Shown here: positions 16,999 to 25,015 of the stretch, piece after piece | Layout: each line of letters starts with the position of its first letter | Numbering within the stretch: position 1 is the stretch's first letter | Origin: Terriglobia bacterium | GTDB taxonomy: Bacteria; Acidobacteriota; Terriglobia; Bryobacterales; Bryobacteraceae | Reading direction: 5' to 3' | NCBI GenBank assembly: GCA_003175985.1 | Contig: PSRJ01000257.1 | Coordinates: 1 to 38,364 of the forward strand | DNA: 38,364 nucleotides | Notes under the pieces: model-generated | Told to the model about the DNA's origin: nothing | Seen by the model: the letters and a program-made list of their open reading frames with translations, nothing else | Databases searched by the model: none | Made by a program: the position numbers and the translations under genes

Positions 16999-17367
16999 TT
17001 AGGCGTGCGTGTGAACGTGCTTCCGGCCTAAAGGCTTGTGCGCCGGATCGTCTGCGGCAATGCCCGAGAGCACGACCGGGGCGCGGTCGGGGAATTCCGC
17101 AACCAGGGACAGGTTCCCGCCCATCGCCTGCACCGTCTTACGTAATGTGGACAGCAGCAGATCGCTACGCTTTTCCAGGCGCGAAACACTGTCCTGAGTG
17201 ACACCCAGAGCCTTGGCCATGCGGACTTGAGTGAGCTTGCGGGCCTTCCGCAGCTCGCGCAGGGTCATTTCCTCCGCGATCAGCTCGACCGCACGGGCCT
17301 CAACCTTCTTGCGCTGACCCGGACTCAGCTTCTTGATTTTGTCGTTCACATTTACAGGCACGGTCAC
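16999..17367 (-). CDS. XRE-family antitoxin (HigA-like)
   Basis: 122 residues. A helix-turn-helix of the Cro/C1 type occupies about 35-75 (LRELRKARKLTQVRMAKALGV, then TQDSVSRLEKRSDLLLSTLRKTVQAMGG), followed by LSLVAEFPDRAPVVLSGI, a C-terminal strand typical of HigA-like antitoxins. It overlaps the upstream toxin gene by four bases (ATGA). Toxin before antitoxin is the characteristic higBA order. It probably binds its toxin and represses the shared promoter upstream of the toxin gene. Confidence 0.88.
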   Translation of the reverse strand: MTVPVNVNDKIKKLSPGQRKKVEARAVELIAEEMTLRELRKARKLTQVRMAKALGVTQDSVSRLEKRSDLLLSTLRKTVQAMGGNLSLVAEFPDRAPVVLSGIAADDPAHKPLGRKHVHTHA

Positions 17368-17732
17368 TCTCCTTCCCTCTTGAGTCGAGCCAAATGAGCT
17401 TCGAAGCGGCGATCGGCCTTGCGGATCAGGCCTCGGTAGAACCGCTTTTCGCTCACGCCTGATTTATCGCCGGCAACCAATAGGATCGCAGCGCGCTTTG
17501 TGTCGAATGCGAAGGCCACTCTCCACACGCCATCTGCTGCGTCGAACCGCAGCTCTTTCATGTTCCTGTAGCGCGATCCCTTCAGAGTGTCAATACGCGG
17601 CCGGCCGAGCTGTGGCCCAAACTTCTGAAGAAGACGCGACATAGCCAGAATTTCCGTGCGCACGTCCTGGTGCAGCGCGTCGAACTCCGGCTCAAAGTCA
17701 TCGCCTATCTTAACAACCCACTGCACCTCCAT
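17364..17732 (-). CDS. RelE/HigB-type toxin (phage Gp49-like family)
   Basis: 122 residues from the ATG at 17732. The core EFDALHQDVRTEILAMSRLLQKFGPQLGRPRIDTLKGSRYRNMKELRFDAADGVWRVAFAFDTKRAAILLVAGDKSG matches the Gp49/HigB-like toxins: the KELRF strand, the WRVAFAFD strand and the Lys/Phe-rich C-terminus (KRFYRGLIRKADRRFEAHL). Such toxins are ribosome-dependent mRNA interferases. A longer reading to an ATG at 17810 would add 26 residues without family similarity and would swallow the likely operator, so the shorter start is chosen. It is co-transcribed with the downstream XRE antitoxin gene. Confidence 0.87.
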   Translation of the reverse strand: MEVQWVVKIGDDFEPEFDALHQDVRTEILAMSRLLQKFGPQLGRPRIDTLKGSRYRNMKELRFDAADGVWRVAFAFDTKRAAILLVAGDKSGVSEKRFYRGLIRKADRRFEAHLARLKREGE

Positions 17733-17746
17733 ATTATGACATTTAG

Positions 17747-17770
17747 TACATATGTTGTCCAATACATATG
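17747..17770 (-). promoter_or_regulatory. Candidate operator of the toxin-antitoxin operon
   Basis: Two copies of TACATATG (17747-17754 and 17763-17770) repeat with a 16-base period just upstream of the toxin start. Each contains the palindrome CATATG. On the minus strand a TTGGAC -35-like hexamer lies between them, and CATAAT follows 18 bases later. Repeats overlapping the promoter are where XRE antitoxins usually bind. The binding role is inferred. Confidence 0.5.
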
Positions 17771-17870
17771 ACCGGTGTCCTCCGCGGTGCGATTCGGTGG
17801 AAGTCATCAAATAAATTAACAGATTTTCAGGTCCTAAAGTTACAATAAAATAAAGACGGAGTGAAGATCT

Positions 17871-18812
17871 GTGGAGTCATGGACCCTTATGAACGATTTA
17901 GCTTCTCAATTGCGTTCCTCGCTGCAGCAGCGGCGGGCCCTGGTGGTTCCTGGCTGCCATGACGCGCTCAGCGCCAAAATCGTGGAAAGCGCTGGCTTCC
18001 AAGCTGTCCAGGTAAGCGGCTTCGGGCTGGCCGGGAGCCTTTTGGGCAAACCCGATGTCGGCCTGGTCGAGATGAAGGATGTGCTCGATCTGACGGGTCA
18101 TATAACCCGCGCGGTGTCGATTCCCGTAATGGCCGATATCGATACCGGCGGCGGCAACGCCGTGAACGCCGCCGCCGTGACCGAGCGCCTCATCGAAATG
18201 GGCGTGGCCGGCGTTAACATCGAAGACCAGGTATTCCCGAAACGCTGCGGCCACATGGAAGGCAAGCAGGTGATCGGCGTCGAAGAGATGGCCGGCAAGG
18301 TGCGGGCCATGGTGGAGACCCGCCGGCGCCTCGGAGCGGACATCGTGATCAACGCCCGCACCGACGCATTCGCGGTCCATGGCCTGCACGAAGCGATCTT
18401 CCGCTGCAACTGTTATCTCGATGCCGGAGCGGATATGGCCTTCATCGACGGCATCGCGACGCGCGCCGACATTCAACGCGCCGCCCGCGAGGTAGATGGC
18501 TTACTCTCGGTAAACCTGATGGATGGCGTTACCGGGGTGAAGACCGAATTGATACCCGTCCCGGAACTGGCCGCCATCGGTGTGGCCCGCGTGAGCATCC
18601 CAGTGGCGTCGATCCTTGTAATGCACCGGGCCTTGAGCGATTTCTTCGCCGCGCTGCACACGGCGCCGGCGGGAATTTTGCCGGGTGAATCGCATTGGCT
18701 CACCAGCTTCCGCGATTACACCAGCTTTGTCGGTTTGCCCGAATACCGGGCTCTGGAACAGGAATACCTGCCCGCGCCGGCCGGCGCCGGGCGGTGTAGA
18801 GAACTGCTATGA
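17871..18812 (+). CDS. ICL/PEPM-superfamily lyase (methylisocitrate lyase or 2,3-dimethylmalate lyase type)
   Basis: 313 residues. Motifs of the isocitrate lyase/PEP mutase superfamily are present: VVPGCHDALSAKIVE, the metal segment MADIDTGGG (88-95), NIEDQ (116-120), the catalytic loop PKRCGH (123-128) and INARTDAFA. A Cys in K-R-C-G-H marks true C-C lyases and is absent from PEP mutases and oxaloacetate decarboxylases. After INARTD the sequence departs from PrpB: FIDGIATRADI rather than FPEA-like, and NLMDG where NxxE is usual. This favours a 2-alkyl- or dialkylmalate-type substrate over methylisocitrate, though the exact substrate is unknown. The GTG at 17871 has GGAG nine bases upstream; ATG 17889 is a good alternative start. 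The 3' end overlaps the next gene (ATGA). Confidence 0.85.
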   Translation: MESWTLMNDLASQLRSSLQQRRALVVPGCHDALSAKIVESAGFQAVQVSGFGLAGSLLGKPDVGLVEMKDVLDLTGHITRAVSIPVMADIDTGGGNAVNAAAVTERLIEMGVAGVNIEDQVFPKRCGHMEGKQVIGVEEMAGKVRAMVETRRRLGADIVINARTDAFAVHGLHEAIFRCNCYLDAGADMAFIDGIATRADIQRAAREVDGLLSVNLMDGVTGVKTELIPVPELAAIGVARVSIPVASILVMHRALSDFFAALHTAPAGILPGESHWLTSFRDYTSFVGLPEYRALEQEYLPAPAGAGRCRELL

Positions 18813-20104
18813 ACATGACTCTGGCCGAAAAGATTCTGGCGCGTGCGTCGGGACGCGCCTCCGTCGTGCCGGATGAAATCGTGGTCGCCGGCGTGGACCT
18901 CGCGATGAGCCACGAAAATGCCGACCTGGCACGCAAGAGCTTTCTGGAAATCGGCGTGGCCCGAGTGTGGGATCCCTCGAAGATCGTAATCATTTTCGAT
19001 CACCGCGTTCCCGCGGAATCGGAGAAGACCGCCACCACTCACAAGGCGATCCGTGAATTTGTTGCGGCGCAAGGCATCGAAAGCTTTTACGACGTTGGCC
19101 GCGGCGGCATCTGCCACCAGGTTCTCGGGGAGAACGGGCACGTTCGGCCGGGTATGGTGGTGGTCGGAACCGATTCCCACATGACCACGCATGGCGCGTT
19201 TGCGGCGTTTTCGGTAGGAATCGGCGCCACCGAGATGGCCGGCGTGTGGACGGAAGGAAAGCTGTGGTTCAAAGTGCCTTCCACGGTGCGCATCCTGGTC
19301 GAGGGCGAGTTCCTGCCGTGGATTTCGGCCAAAGACCTGATCCTGTACATCGTGGGGCTGGTTGGCGCTGATGGCGCGGACTACCGCGCTGTGGAGTTCG
19401 ACGGCCCGGCGATCCGCCGCCTGAGCATCGCCTCGCGCATGGTGCTGACCAATCTCGCGACGGAGATGGGCGCGAAAGCCGCTTTTACACCGGTGGATGA
19501 GACCCTTCTAGATTACCTGCGGCCACGCTGCGCCGGCCAGTTGGAGCGGCTGGCGCCCGACCGGGAGGCCCGTTACGAACGCACCATCCACCTCGACGCG
19601 GGCGCCGAGTTGCGGGAGCCGCAGATTGCCTGCCCGCATGCGGTGGACCAGGTCAAGCCGCTCTCGCTGGTGGGAGATGTGCCTGTCGATCAAGCCGTGC
19701 TCGGCTCCTGCACGAACGGGCGTCTCGAAGACCTCGCTGCCGCCGCTGCGGTTGTGGCGGGCCGCACCGTCCATCCGCGCACACGGTTTCTGGTGATCCC
19801 GGCCTCCCAGCAAATCTACCGGGAAGCGCTGCGCCTGGGCTACCTGGAAACGCTGGTCGCCGCGGGAGCGATGATCAACCCACCAGGCTGTGGTCCGTGC
19901 GTAGGCGTACACCAGGGGATTCTCGCGGCCAGCGAAACCTGCGTTTCTTCCACCAACCGCAACTTTCTGGGACGAATGGGCAGCAAGGATTCGCGCGTCT
20001 ACCTGGCCAGCCCGGCGGTAGTGGCGGCTTCGGCGATTGCCGGCAAACTGGCACATCCCGCGGCCGTGGTCAAGGAGAAGGAACCATGCCTGATCGAAGT
20101 CTGA
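18809..20104 (+). CDS. Aconitase/LeuC-family hydro-lyase, large subunit
   Basis: 431 residues, the compact archaeal-type LeuC/homoaconitase length rather than the 465-470 of proteobacterial LeuC. Family marks are VFDHRVPAESEKTATTH-like N-terminal segments, GTDSHMTTHGAFAAFSVGIGATEMA, and the three cluster cysteines in GSCTNGR and GCGPC, then STNRNFLGRMGSKDSRVYLASPAVVAASA. It should bind a [4Fe-4S] cluster and, with the small subunit that follows, dehydrate/hydrate a 2-hydroxy acid. The neighbouring lyase and dehydrogenase make plain isopropylmalate isomerase only one option. Dimethylmaleate, citraconate or methylaconitate hydratase are alternatives. Overlaps on both sides imply one transcript. 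Confidence 0.9.
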   Translation: MNMTLAEKILARASGRASVVPDEIVVAGVDLAMSHENADLARKSFLEIGVARVWDPSKIVIIFDHRVPAESEKTATTHKAIREFVAAQGIESFYDVGRGGICHQVLGENGHVRPGMVVVGTDSHMTTHGAFAAFSVGIGATEMAGVWTEGKLWFKVPSTVRILVEGEFLPWISAKDLILYIVGLVGADGADYRAVEFDGPAIRRLSIASRMVLTNLATEMGAKAAFTPVDETLLDYLRPRCAGQLERLAPDREARYERTIHLDAGAELREPQIACPHAVDQVKPLSLVGDVPVDQAVLGSCTNGRLEDLAAAAAVVAGRTVHPRTRFLVIPASQQIYREALRLGYLETLVAAGAMINPPGCGPCVGVHQGILAASETCVSSTNRNFLGRMGSKDSRVYLASPAVVAASAIAGKLAHPAAVVKEKEPCLIEV

Positions 20105-20598
20105 AGTTGCGCGGCCGGGTCTGCGCCGTCCTGGGTGATAACATAGACACCGATATCATCTATCCCGGCCGCTATCTGAACATCACCGACCGCGAGAAGA
20201 CCGCCGAGCATCTGTTTGAGTTGGCCTACCCGGAGATCCGGTTGGCGCTTCAGCCGGGCGAATTCGTTGTGGCAGGCCGGAATTTCGGCTGTGGTTCCAG
20301 CCGCGAACAGGCGGCGGCGGCACTAAAATACGCCCGCGCCGGAGCCGTGATCGCCGCCTCGTTTGCGCGCATTTTCTTCCGCAATGAAATCAACCTGGGA
20401 CTGCCCGCGGTCGTTGCGCCGCAAGCGGCTCTGGCCTGCGCGGCCGGCGATAAACTGGAACTGGATCTGGCCGAGGGCAGGATTTGCAATCTGACGCGAA
20501 ACGAATGGATCGAAGCGGCGCCGCTCGATCCGCGCGCGGTCGAATTGCTCGCCGCCGGTGGATTGATCCCGTATTTGAAAAGGAAATATGCAGCCTGA
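20086..20598 (+). CDS. Aconitase/LeuD-family hydro-lyase, small subunit
   Basis: 170 residues, the swivel subunit of the enzyme above. Signature segments are DNIDTDIIYPGRYL (about 18-31), GRNFGCGSSREQAAAALKYAG-like (substrate-binding Ser/Arg loop) and SFARIFFRNEINLGLP. The ATG at 20086 overlaps the large-subunit gene by 19 bases and has AAGGAG (20072-20077) and AGAAGGA upstream. Longer in-frame readings start inside the large-subunit gene and are not homologous. In this family the residues after YPGRY tune substrate choice (isopropylmalate, homoaconitate, dimethylmaleate). YLNIT does not settle which one applies here. Confidence 0.9.
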   Translation: MPDRSLKLRGRVCAVLGDNIDTDIIYPGRYLNITDREKTAEHLFELAYPEIRLALQPGEFVVAGRNFGCGSSREQAAAALKYARAGAVIAASFARIFFRNEINLGLPAVVAPQAALACAAGDKLELDLAEGRICNLTRNEWIEAAPLDPRAVELLAAGGLIPYLKRKYAA

Positions 20599-20610
20599 CA
20601 GGAGGCTCTG

Positions 20611-21819
20611 ATGCACAAGTTCCGAATCGCCTGGCTTCCCGGAGATGGCATCGGTCCGGAGGTCTGCGCCGCCGCGAGGCTCGTGCTCGATGCTGCCGGA
20701 CTCGATGCCGAGTATCTGCACGGGGACATCGGATGGGAGTTCTGGCGCAAAGAAGGAGATGCGCTGCCGCCGCGCACGTTGGACCTCCTCTCCAAAACTC
20801 ACTGCGCTTTCTTTGGAGCGATCACCTCGAAGCCCTCCGCCGATGCGGCCCGTGAACTGGCGCCCGAACTTCAGGGTCAAGGCCTGGTATACCGCAGTCC
20901 CATCATCCGCCTCCGCCAGTGGCTTGACCTGTACCTATGCCTCCGGCCCTGTCATGCCTTCCCCGGTAATCCGCTCAATTACCGCGAAGGAATCGATATC
21001 GTCGTTTTTCGTGAAAATACGGAGGGCATGTATATCGGCGTGGAGTTTCCTTCTGTGCCCAATAGCTTTCAAGCAGAGATGCCGAGAATCCCCCCCGATG
21101 CCGCCATTTCTATCCGCAGCATCACCCGCCAGGCATCGCGTCGCATCGTCGAGGCGGCCTTCCAGTACGCAGTGAAGCACCGGCGCCGGAAAGTCACGGC
21201 GGTCCACAAGGCTAATGTGTTGCGTGCCACTTGCGGATTGTTTCTCGAAGAGGCGCAGGCCGTAGCCGCGCACTATCCGCAGATCCGCTTCGAGGCCGCG
21301 AATGTAGATGCCATGTGCATGTGGCTGTTGAAGAACCCCGAAAACAACGATGTCATCGTCACTACCAATCTGTTCGGCGACATTCTCTCCGACTTGTGCG
21401 CCCAATTGACCGGCGGGATGGGCTTTGCCTGCAGCGGCAATATCGGGAATACATATGCGGTGTTCGAGCCAACGCACGGTTCCGCGCCGAAGTATGCCGG
21501 CTGCAACAAGGTCAATCCGCTGGCCGCCATCCTCGCCGCCAAAATGATGGTGGAGTGGCTGGGCGAAACGGCGATGGCTCGCAATATCGAGTCTGCCGTC
21601 GCGCATGTCATCGCAAAGGGCGCTCTACGCACCTACGATATGGGCGGCCACACCGGCACGATGGAGATGGCGCACGGTGTGGCGGCGCTCATCTCCCCGC
21701 ACACGCCTACCGAAGACCTGGTCAACATGCGCGCCACCGTTGGACAGCGTATAGACACCCACGGCTCGAAGATCGAAGAATTAGCCGGAACTGGAGCCCT
21801 GGATACCCAGGGCGGTTAG
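20611..21819 (+). CDS. Isocitrate/isopropylmalate dehydrogenase-family beta-decarboxylating dehydrogenase
   Basis: 402 residues with a perfect AGGAGG five bases before the ATG. Catalytic residues are all visible: R102, R112 (LRP), FRENTEGMY (135-141), HK at 199-200, and D233, D257 and D261. Aligned to E. coli isocitrate dehydrogenase, Ser113 is kept (S96) but Asn115, which also contacts the gamma-carboxylate, is Ile98. NADP determinants Lys344, Tyr345, Val351 and Tyr391 are retained (K294, Y295, V301, Y342), while Arg395 is Gly346. This predicts a largely NADP-type pocket with a substrate that differs from isocitrate at the gamma-carboxylate end. It ends the four-gene operon. The alignment was made by eye. 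Confidence 0.9.
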   Translation: MHKFRIAWLPGDGIGPEVCAAARLVLDAAGLDAEYLHGDIGWEFWRKEGDALPPRTLDLLSKTHCAFFGAITSKPSADAARELAPELQGQGLVYRSPIIRLRQWLDLYLCLRPCHAFPGNPLNYREGIDIVVFRENTEGMYIGVEFPSVPNSFQAEMPRIPPDAAISIRSITRQASRRIVEAAFQYAVKHRRRKVTAVHKANVLRATCGLFLEEAQAVAAHYPQIRFEAANVDAMCMWLLKNPENNDVIVTTNLFGDILSDLCAQLTGGMGFACSGNIGNTYAVFEPTHGSAPKYAGCNKVNPLAAILAAKMMVEWLGETAMARNIESAVAHVIAKGALRTYDMGGHTGTMEMAHGVAALISPHTPTEDLVNMRATVGQRIDTHGSKIEELAGTGALDTQGG

Positions 21820-21821
21820 TT

Positions 21822-23339
21822 TTACGGCATCTTGCATGTAAAGTTGACGGCGTCGTTGGTATCTCCGTTGCCCTTGTATTTGGCAACTTGAGGATAGGAA
21901 CACAGCGGGCGCGTCTTGTCGACCACGCCATTACTGCCGTGCGACGCGGGGATTTGATCGGGCGCCTTCTGCCGCACTACCCACTGATCGAGCGCCGACA
22001 TGGCGTCAAACGTATCGGTGCCATCGCCGCCGCGGCAGTGTCCCATTCCCGGGACCATGAACAGGCGCACGGAATCCGCGGCCTTTTTGGCTCCGCCGAG
22101 CGTCTCGGCGGCGCGGGAGTAATACTGGACCGTGCTGAGCGGCGGAATACCAGGATCGCTCCAGCCGTGATAGAGGATCAGCTTGCCGCCGCGCCCGGTG
22201 AACGGCTTCAGGTTCGCATCGGTCGCGTCCATCAACGCGCCCAGTTTCTTCTCGGCCGTGGTGACGTCCCTGTCGATGTCGAATTTCAGGTAATCCCAGC
22301 TGGAGTCCTGAAGGACGAGGTGCTGGTACACTTCGGCGGCGTACGACATGGGTTGCGGACCCAAGAGCGTGGACCATCCTTGCTCACTTCCCGGCTCGAG
22401 CCCTGGAAACACCTGCTGTCCCGTGCGCGGATTGACCGGGCCCGCATAGGCTTTTCGAGCAAGTTCGACCTGAGCCGTAGTGAGACACGACGGGCCATCG
22501 CCTTCTTTGCAGGCGAGGACGGCGGGGTCGAAATGGCAGCGCGTGGGATCTTCGAGAACGCCATCCCTCACGCCATCGAGCTTGTCGCAGGCTTCGAGCA
22601 CGGCGCGGTGGATAGCGGCGTACTTGGCCGGCGGGATGTAGCTGGCCTCCTGCTGGTGAGTGGCCTGCGCGGTCCAGACCTGCGCGGCCTGCAGGTGAGT
22701 TGTATGGTATGCGGGCGCGCCGGCGACGATGCCGTCATAATCGGACGGAAAGCGCTGAGCCTCAGTGAGCGCCTGGCGGCCGCCCGTGGAACATCCATTG
22801 AAGTAGGCGCGCGCCGGCGCGTTGCCGAAGTATGCCGCCACGATGGCTTTGGCGGCGATGGTCATTTCATGCACGGAGCGATAAGCGAAGTCGATCACCT
22901 TTTCCGGATGACCCGGCACGAATTTTGGGTTGTTCCCGGTGTGGCCGGTATCGGTGCTGGCTGCGGCGTATCCGGCGGTCAAGGCTTGTGCCAGGGCTGG
23001 GTAACTGATCGAGCCGGCCCAGGCGCCGTTGCCCACCGATTGGAGCTTTCCGTTCCAGCCGGAAACCGGCAGCCAGACTTCGATCTTGATTTCGGAATCG
23101 CTGACCGGCCGCAATGTGGCGGTTACGCGGCAAAAGGCCGGTAAGCTCCGCAAGATTGCGCCTCCGCCGGGACCGCCGCCTGCCGGAGGCGCAAATTGGC
23201 CTGCTGCCACGGACTGAACCATATCGATTGTGCTGTGATCGAGGGCCATTGAGCTCAGGCCTTCGCAAGTCGCGGCCGCCGCGGCTGTAGCGAGCAAAGA
23301 TGCGAACACGGCTCCGGTCATCGTCTGGGTTGCTACCAT
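21822..23339 (-). CDS. Secreted tannase/feruloyl esterase-family protein
   Basis: 505 residues with a signal peptide (about 1-23, ending AAAAAT). The tannase-family CS-D-HC catalytic arrangement is complete: nucleophile in FNGCSTGGRQ, aspartate in YHGWSDPGIPP, and His followed by Cys in PGMGHCRGG. The two cysteines form the disulfide that links Ser and His neighbourhoods in this family. A large lid domain lies between. It hydrolyses aromatic acid esters such as galloyl, feruloyl or related groups; specificity is not readable here. GGGAG lies ten bases before the ATG at 23339. It converges on the dehydrogenase gene with two bases between stops, and diverges from yceI. Confidence 0.92.
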   Translation of the reverse strand: MVATQTMTGAVFASLLATAAAAATCEGLSSMALDHSTIDMVQSVAAGQFAPPAGGGPGGGAILRSLPAFCRVTATLRPVSDSEIKIEVWLPVSGWNGKLQSVGNGAWAGSISYPALAQALTAGYAAASTDTGHTGNNPKFVPGHPEKVIDFAYRSVHEMTIAAKAIVAAYFGNAPARAYFNGCSTGGRQALTEAQRFPSDYDGIVAGAPAYHTTHLQAAQVWTAQATHQQEASYIPPAKYAAIHRAVLEACDKLDGVRDGVLEDPTRCHFDPAVLACKEGDGPSCLTTAQVELARKAYAGPVNPRTGQQVFPGLEPGSEQGWSTLLGPQPMSYAAEVYQHLVLQDSSWDYLKFDIDRDVTTAEKKLGALMDATDANLKPFTGRGGKLILYHGWSDPGIPPLSTVQYYSRAAETLGGAKKAADSVRLFMVPGMGHCRGGDGTDTFDAMSALDQWVVRQKAPDQIPASHGSNGVVDKTRPLCSYPQVAKYKGNGDTNDAVNFTCKMP

Positions 23340-23426
23340 GAAAAGATGGCTCCCTTTTGGAAAGACGTGAATCCCGCGTATCCGCTATGATAGACCGTTT
23401 AGATGGAAATCTGAAAGGAGCCTATT

Positions 23427-23975
23427 GTGGCGCAAGAAACCTGGCAAATCGACCCGGTGCATTCGTGCATCCATTTCTCTATCCGGCATTTTGTGATTTC
23501 GAAGATCCACGGCCGCTTTACCAAATGGGGCGGTACTATTCACCTGGACGAAGCTTCTCCCGCCGCCTCCGACGTGTCCGTGGAGATCGATGCGACCAGC
23601 GTAGACACCAATGATGCGAAACGGGATGGCCATCTCCAGAGCCCGGATTTCTTCAACACCGCCGAACACCCGAAGATCACATTCCGGAGCACGAGCGTAG
23701 AATCCGCCGGTCCGGGCAAGTACAAGGTCACCGGCGATCTGACGCTGCGCGGCGTTACCAAACCGGTGACACTGAACGTGGAACATGGCGGCAGCGTGAA
23801 AGATCCCTGGGGCAACCAGCGCGGAGGCTTCAGTCTGAAAGGCGACATCAACCGCCAGGAATTCGGGATGACGTTTAATGCGGTGCTGGAAGCCGGCGGC
23901 GTTGCGCTCGGAGACAATGTCGAGTTTTCGATCGATGTCGAAGCGACCAAGGCGATGCAGGCCGGGGCAGATTAG
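23427..23975 (+). CDS. YceI-family lipocalin-like protein
   Basis: 182 residues with a full YceI fold: WQIDPVHSCIHFSIRHFVISKIHGRF at the N-terminus, IDATSVDTNDAKRDGHLQSPDFFNTAEHPKITFRS in the middle and VTGDLTLRGVTKPVTLNVE after it. These proteins bind isoprenoid or other amphiphilic molecules in a beta-barrel. Unlike E. coli YceI, no signal peptide is present, so this one is cytoplasmic. The GTG at 23427 has AGGAG (23416-23420) six bases upstream. A beta-propeller gene follows after 23 bases. Confidence 0.93.
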   Translation: MAQETWQIDPVHSCIHFSIRHFVISKIHGRFTKWGGTIHLDEASPAASDVSVEIDATSVDTNDAKRDGHLQSPDFFNTAEHPKITFRSTSVESAGPGKYKVTGDLTLRGVTKPVTLNVEHGGSVKDPWGNQRGGFSLKGDINRQEFGMTFNAVLEAGGVALGDNVEFSIDVEATKAMQAGAD

Positions 23976-23998
23976 ATAAGCAGAGGACGGGCTTTCGC

Positions 23999-25015
23999 AT
24001 GAAGAGAAGCTTAATTCTTCCATCTGCCTTCCTGGCGCTCCTCGCTGCAGCGTTACCGGCGGCCAGTCTCGATCCGAACAATCCAACCGGGAAGAACGGC
24101 CTGATTTTGATCGACAAGCTGGGCCATTATGCCCGCTTTGCCGATCCGGTTACCTACAAGGAGCTATCGAGCATCGAACTGGAAGTGGCGCCGCACGATC
24201 TGGCGATCTCGCCCGATCACAGAACCGTCTACATTCCGATTTACGGCGATGGCGTTTACGGGCGGAACCCGCATCCGGGACATACGATCGCGGTGGTCGA
24301 TCTCGTGTCGCGCAAACTGACCGGCACGATTGACGTCTCCCCGTATCAGGGGCCGCATGGGATCCAGATCGACGCGGCCGGCACGCTGTACGTCACCTGC
24401 GATCTAAGCCGTAAGCTGTTGGTCATCGACCCCAAGAAACGCTCCATGGAAGCGGCCATCGATACGGAGGGCACGGGCCATTGGGTAGCGGTTCTGCCGG
24501 ATGGCAGCAAAGCCTATGTCGCCAATAAGAACGACCGGCCGTTCGTCACGGTTATCGATTTAAAGGCGCGCAAAGTAACCGGCCATGTTCCGGCGCCGGC
24601 GGGCACGCAGGGGATTGTGGCTTCGCCGGACGGCCGGCACGTGGTTGCCGTCGATAATGGCGAGCCTGCGCTGATTCTCATCGATACTGCCAATGATGCC
24701 GTGGCCGGCCGGATTCCACTCGAAGGGAATCCTCGCGGCGCGTTCAAGCCCCGGTATAGCCTGGATGGCTCCAAACTCGTGGTATGCAACTTGGGGCAGT
24801 CGGTGAATATTCTGAACACAGCCGACCTGCACGGCAAACAGATTGTGCTTCCCGTGGGCAAGGATCCCATGGGATTCGCCATCTCACCGGACGATAAGAC
24901 GCTGCTCGTGGCCAATCATGGAGACGGCACGGTGACCGTAATCGATCTTCAAGCGGGCCGGGTAGTGACGAACTTCAAGGCCGGCACGGGCATCGAAACA
25001 CTCTCGTATTTCTAA
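23999..25015 (+). CDS. Secreted YVTN-type beta-propeller protein
   Basis: 338 residues. A signal peptide (about 1-22) is followed by about seven WD-like/YVTN blades, visible as repeating units such as PHDLAISPDHRTVYIPIYGDG, GPHGIQIDAAGTLYVTCDLSRKLLVIDPK, VAVLPDGSKAYVANKND, GIVASPDGRHVVAVDNGEPALILID, and PMGFAISPDDKTLLVANHGDGTVTVIDL. Such propellers are periplasmic or surface scaffolds or, in some cases, lactonase-like enzymes. No catalytic set is evident. It probably shares a transcript with yceI. Its stop overlaps the convergent PepSY gene by four bases. Confidence 0.88.
   Translation: MKRSLILPSAFLALLAAALPAASLDPNNPTGKNGLILIDKLGHYARFADPVTYKELSSIELEVAPHDLAISPDHRTVYIPIYGDGVYGRNPHPGHTIAVVDLVSRKLTGTIDVSPYQGPHGIQIDAAGTLYVTCDLSRKLLVIDPKKRSMEAAIDTEGTGHWVAVLPDGSKAYVANKNDRPFVTVIDLKARKVTGHVPAPAGTQGIVASPDGRHVVAVDNGEPALILIDTANDAVAGRIPLEGNPRGAFKPRYSLDGSKLVVCNLGQSVNILNTADLHGKQIVLPVGKDPMGFAISPDDKTLLVANHGDGTVTVIDLQAGRVVTNFKAGTGIETLSYF

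Noticed and set aside
18809-21819. Naming the hydratase subunits and dehydrogenase leuC, leuD and leuB
   Set aside because: Co-operonic C-C lyase, compact archaeal-type large subunit and non-IPMDH cofactor residues make isopropylmalate metabolism unproven, so no symbols were assigned.
21231-23144. A 637-codon open frame on the plus strand across the dehydrogenase and tannase genes
   Set aside because: It is antisense to a complete tannase with all catalytic motifs and shifted relative to the dehydrogenase; its translation is Arg/Gly-rich with no recognisable family.
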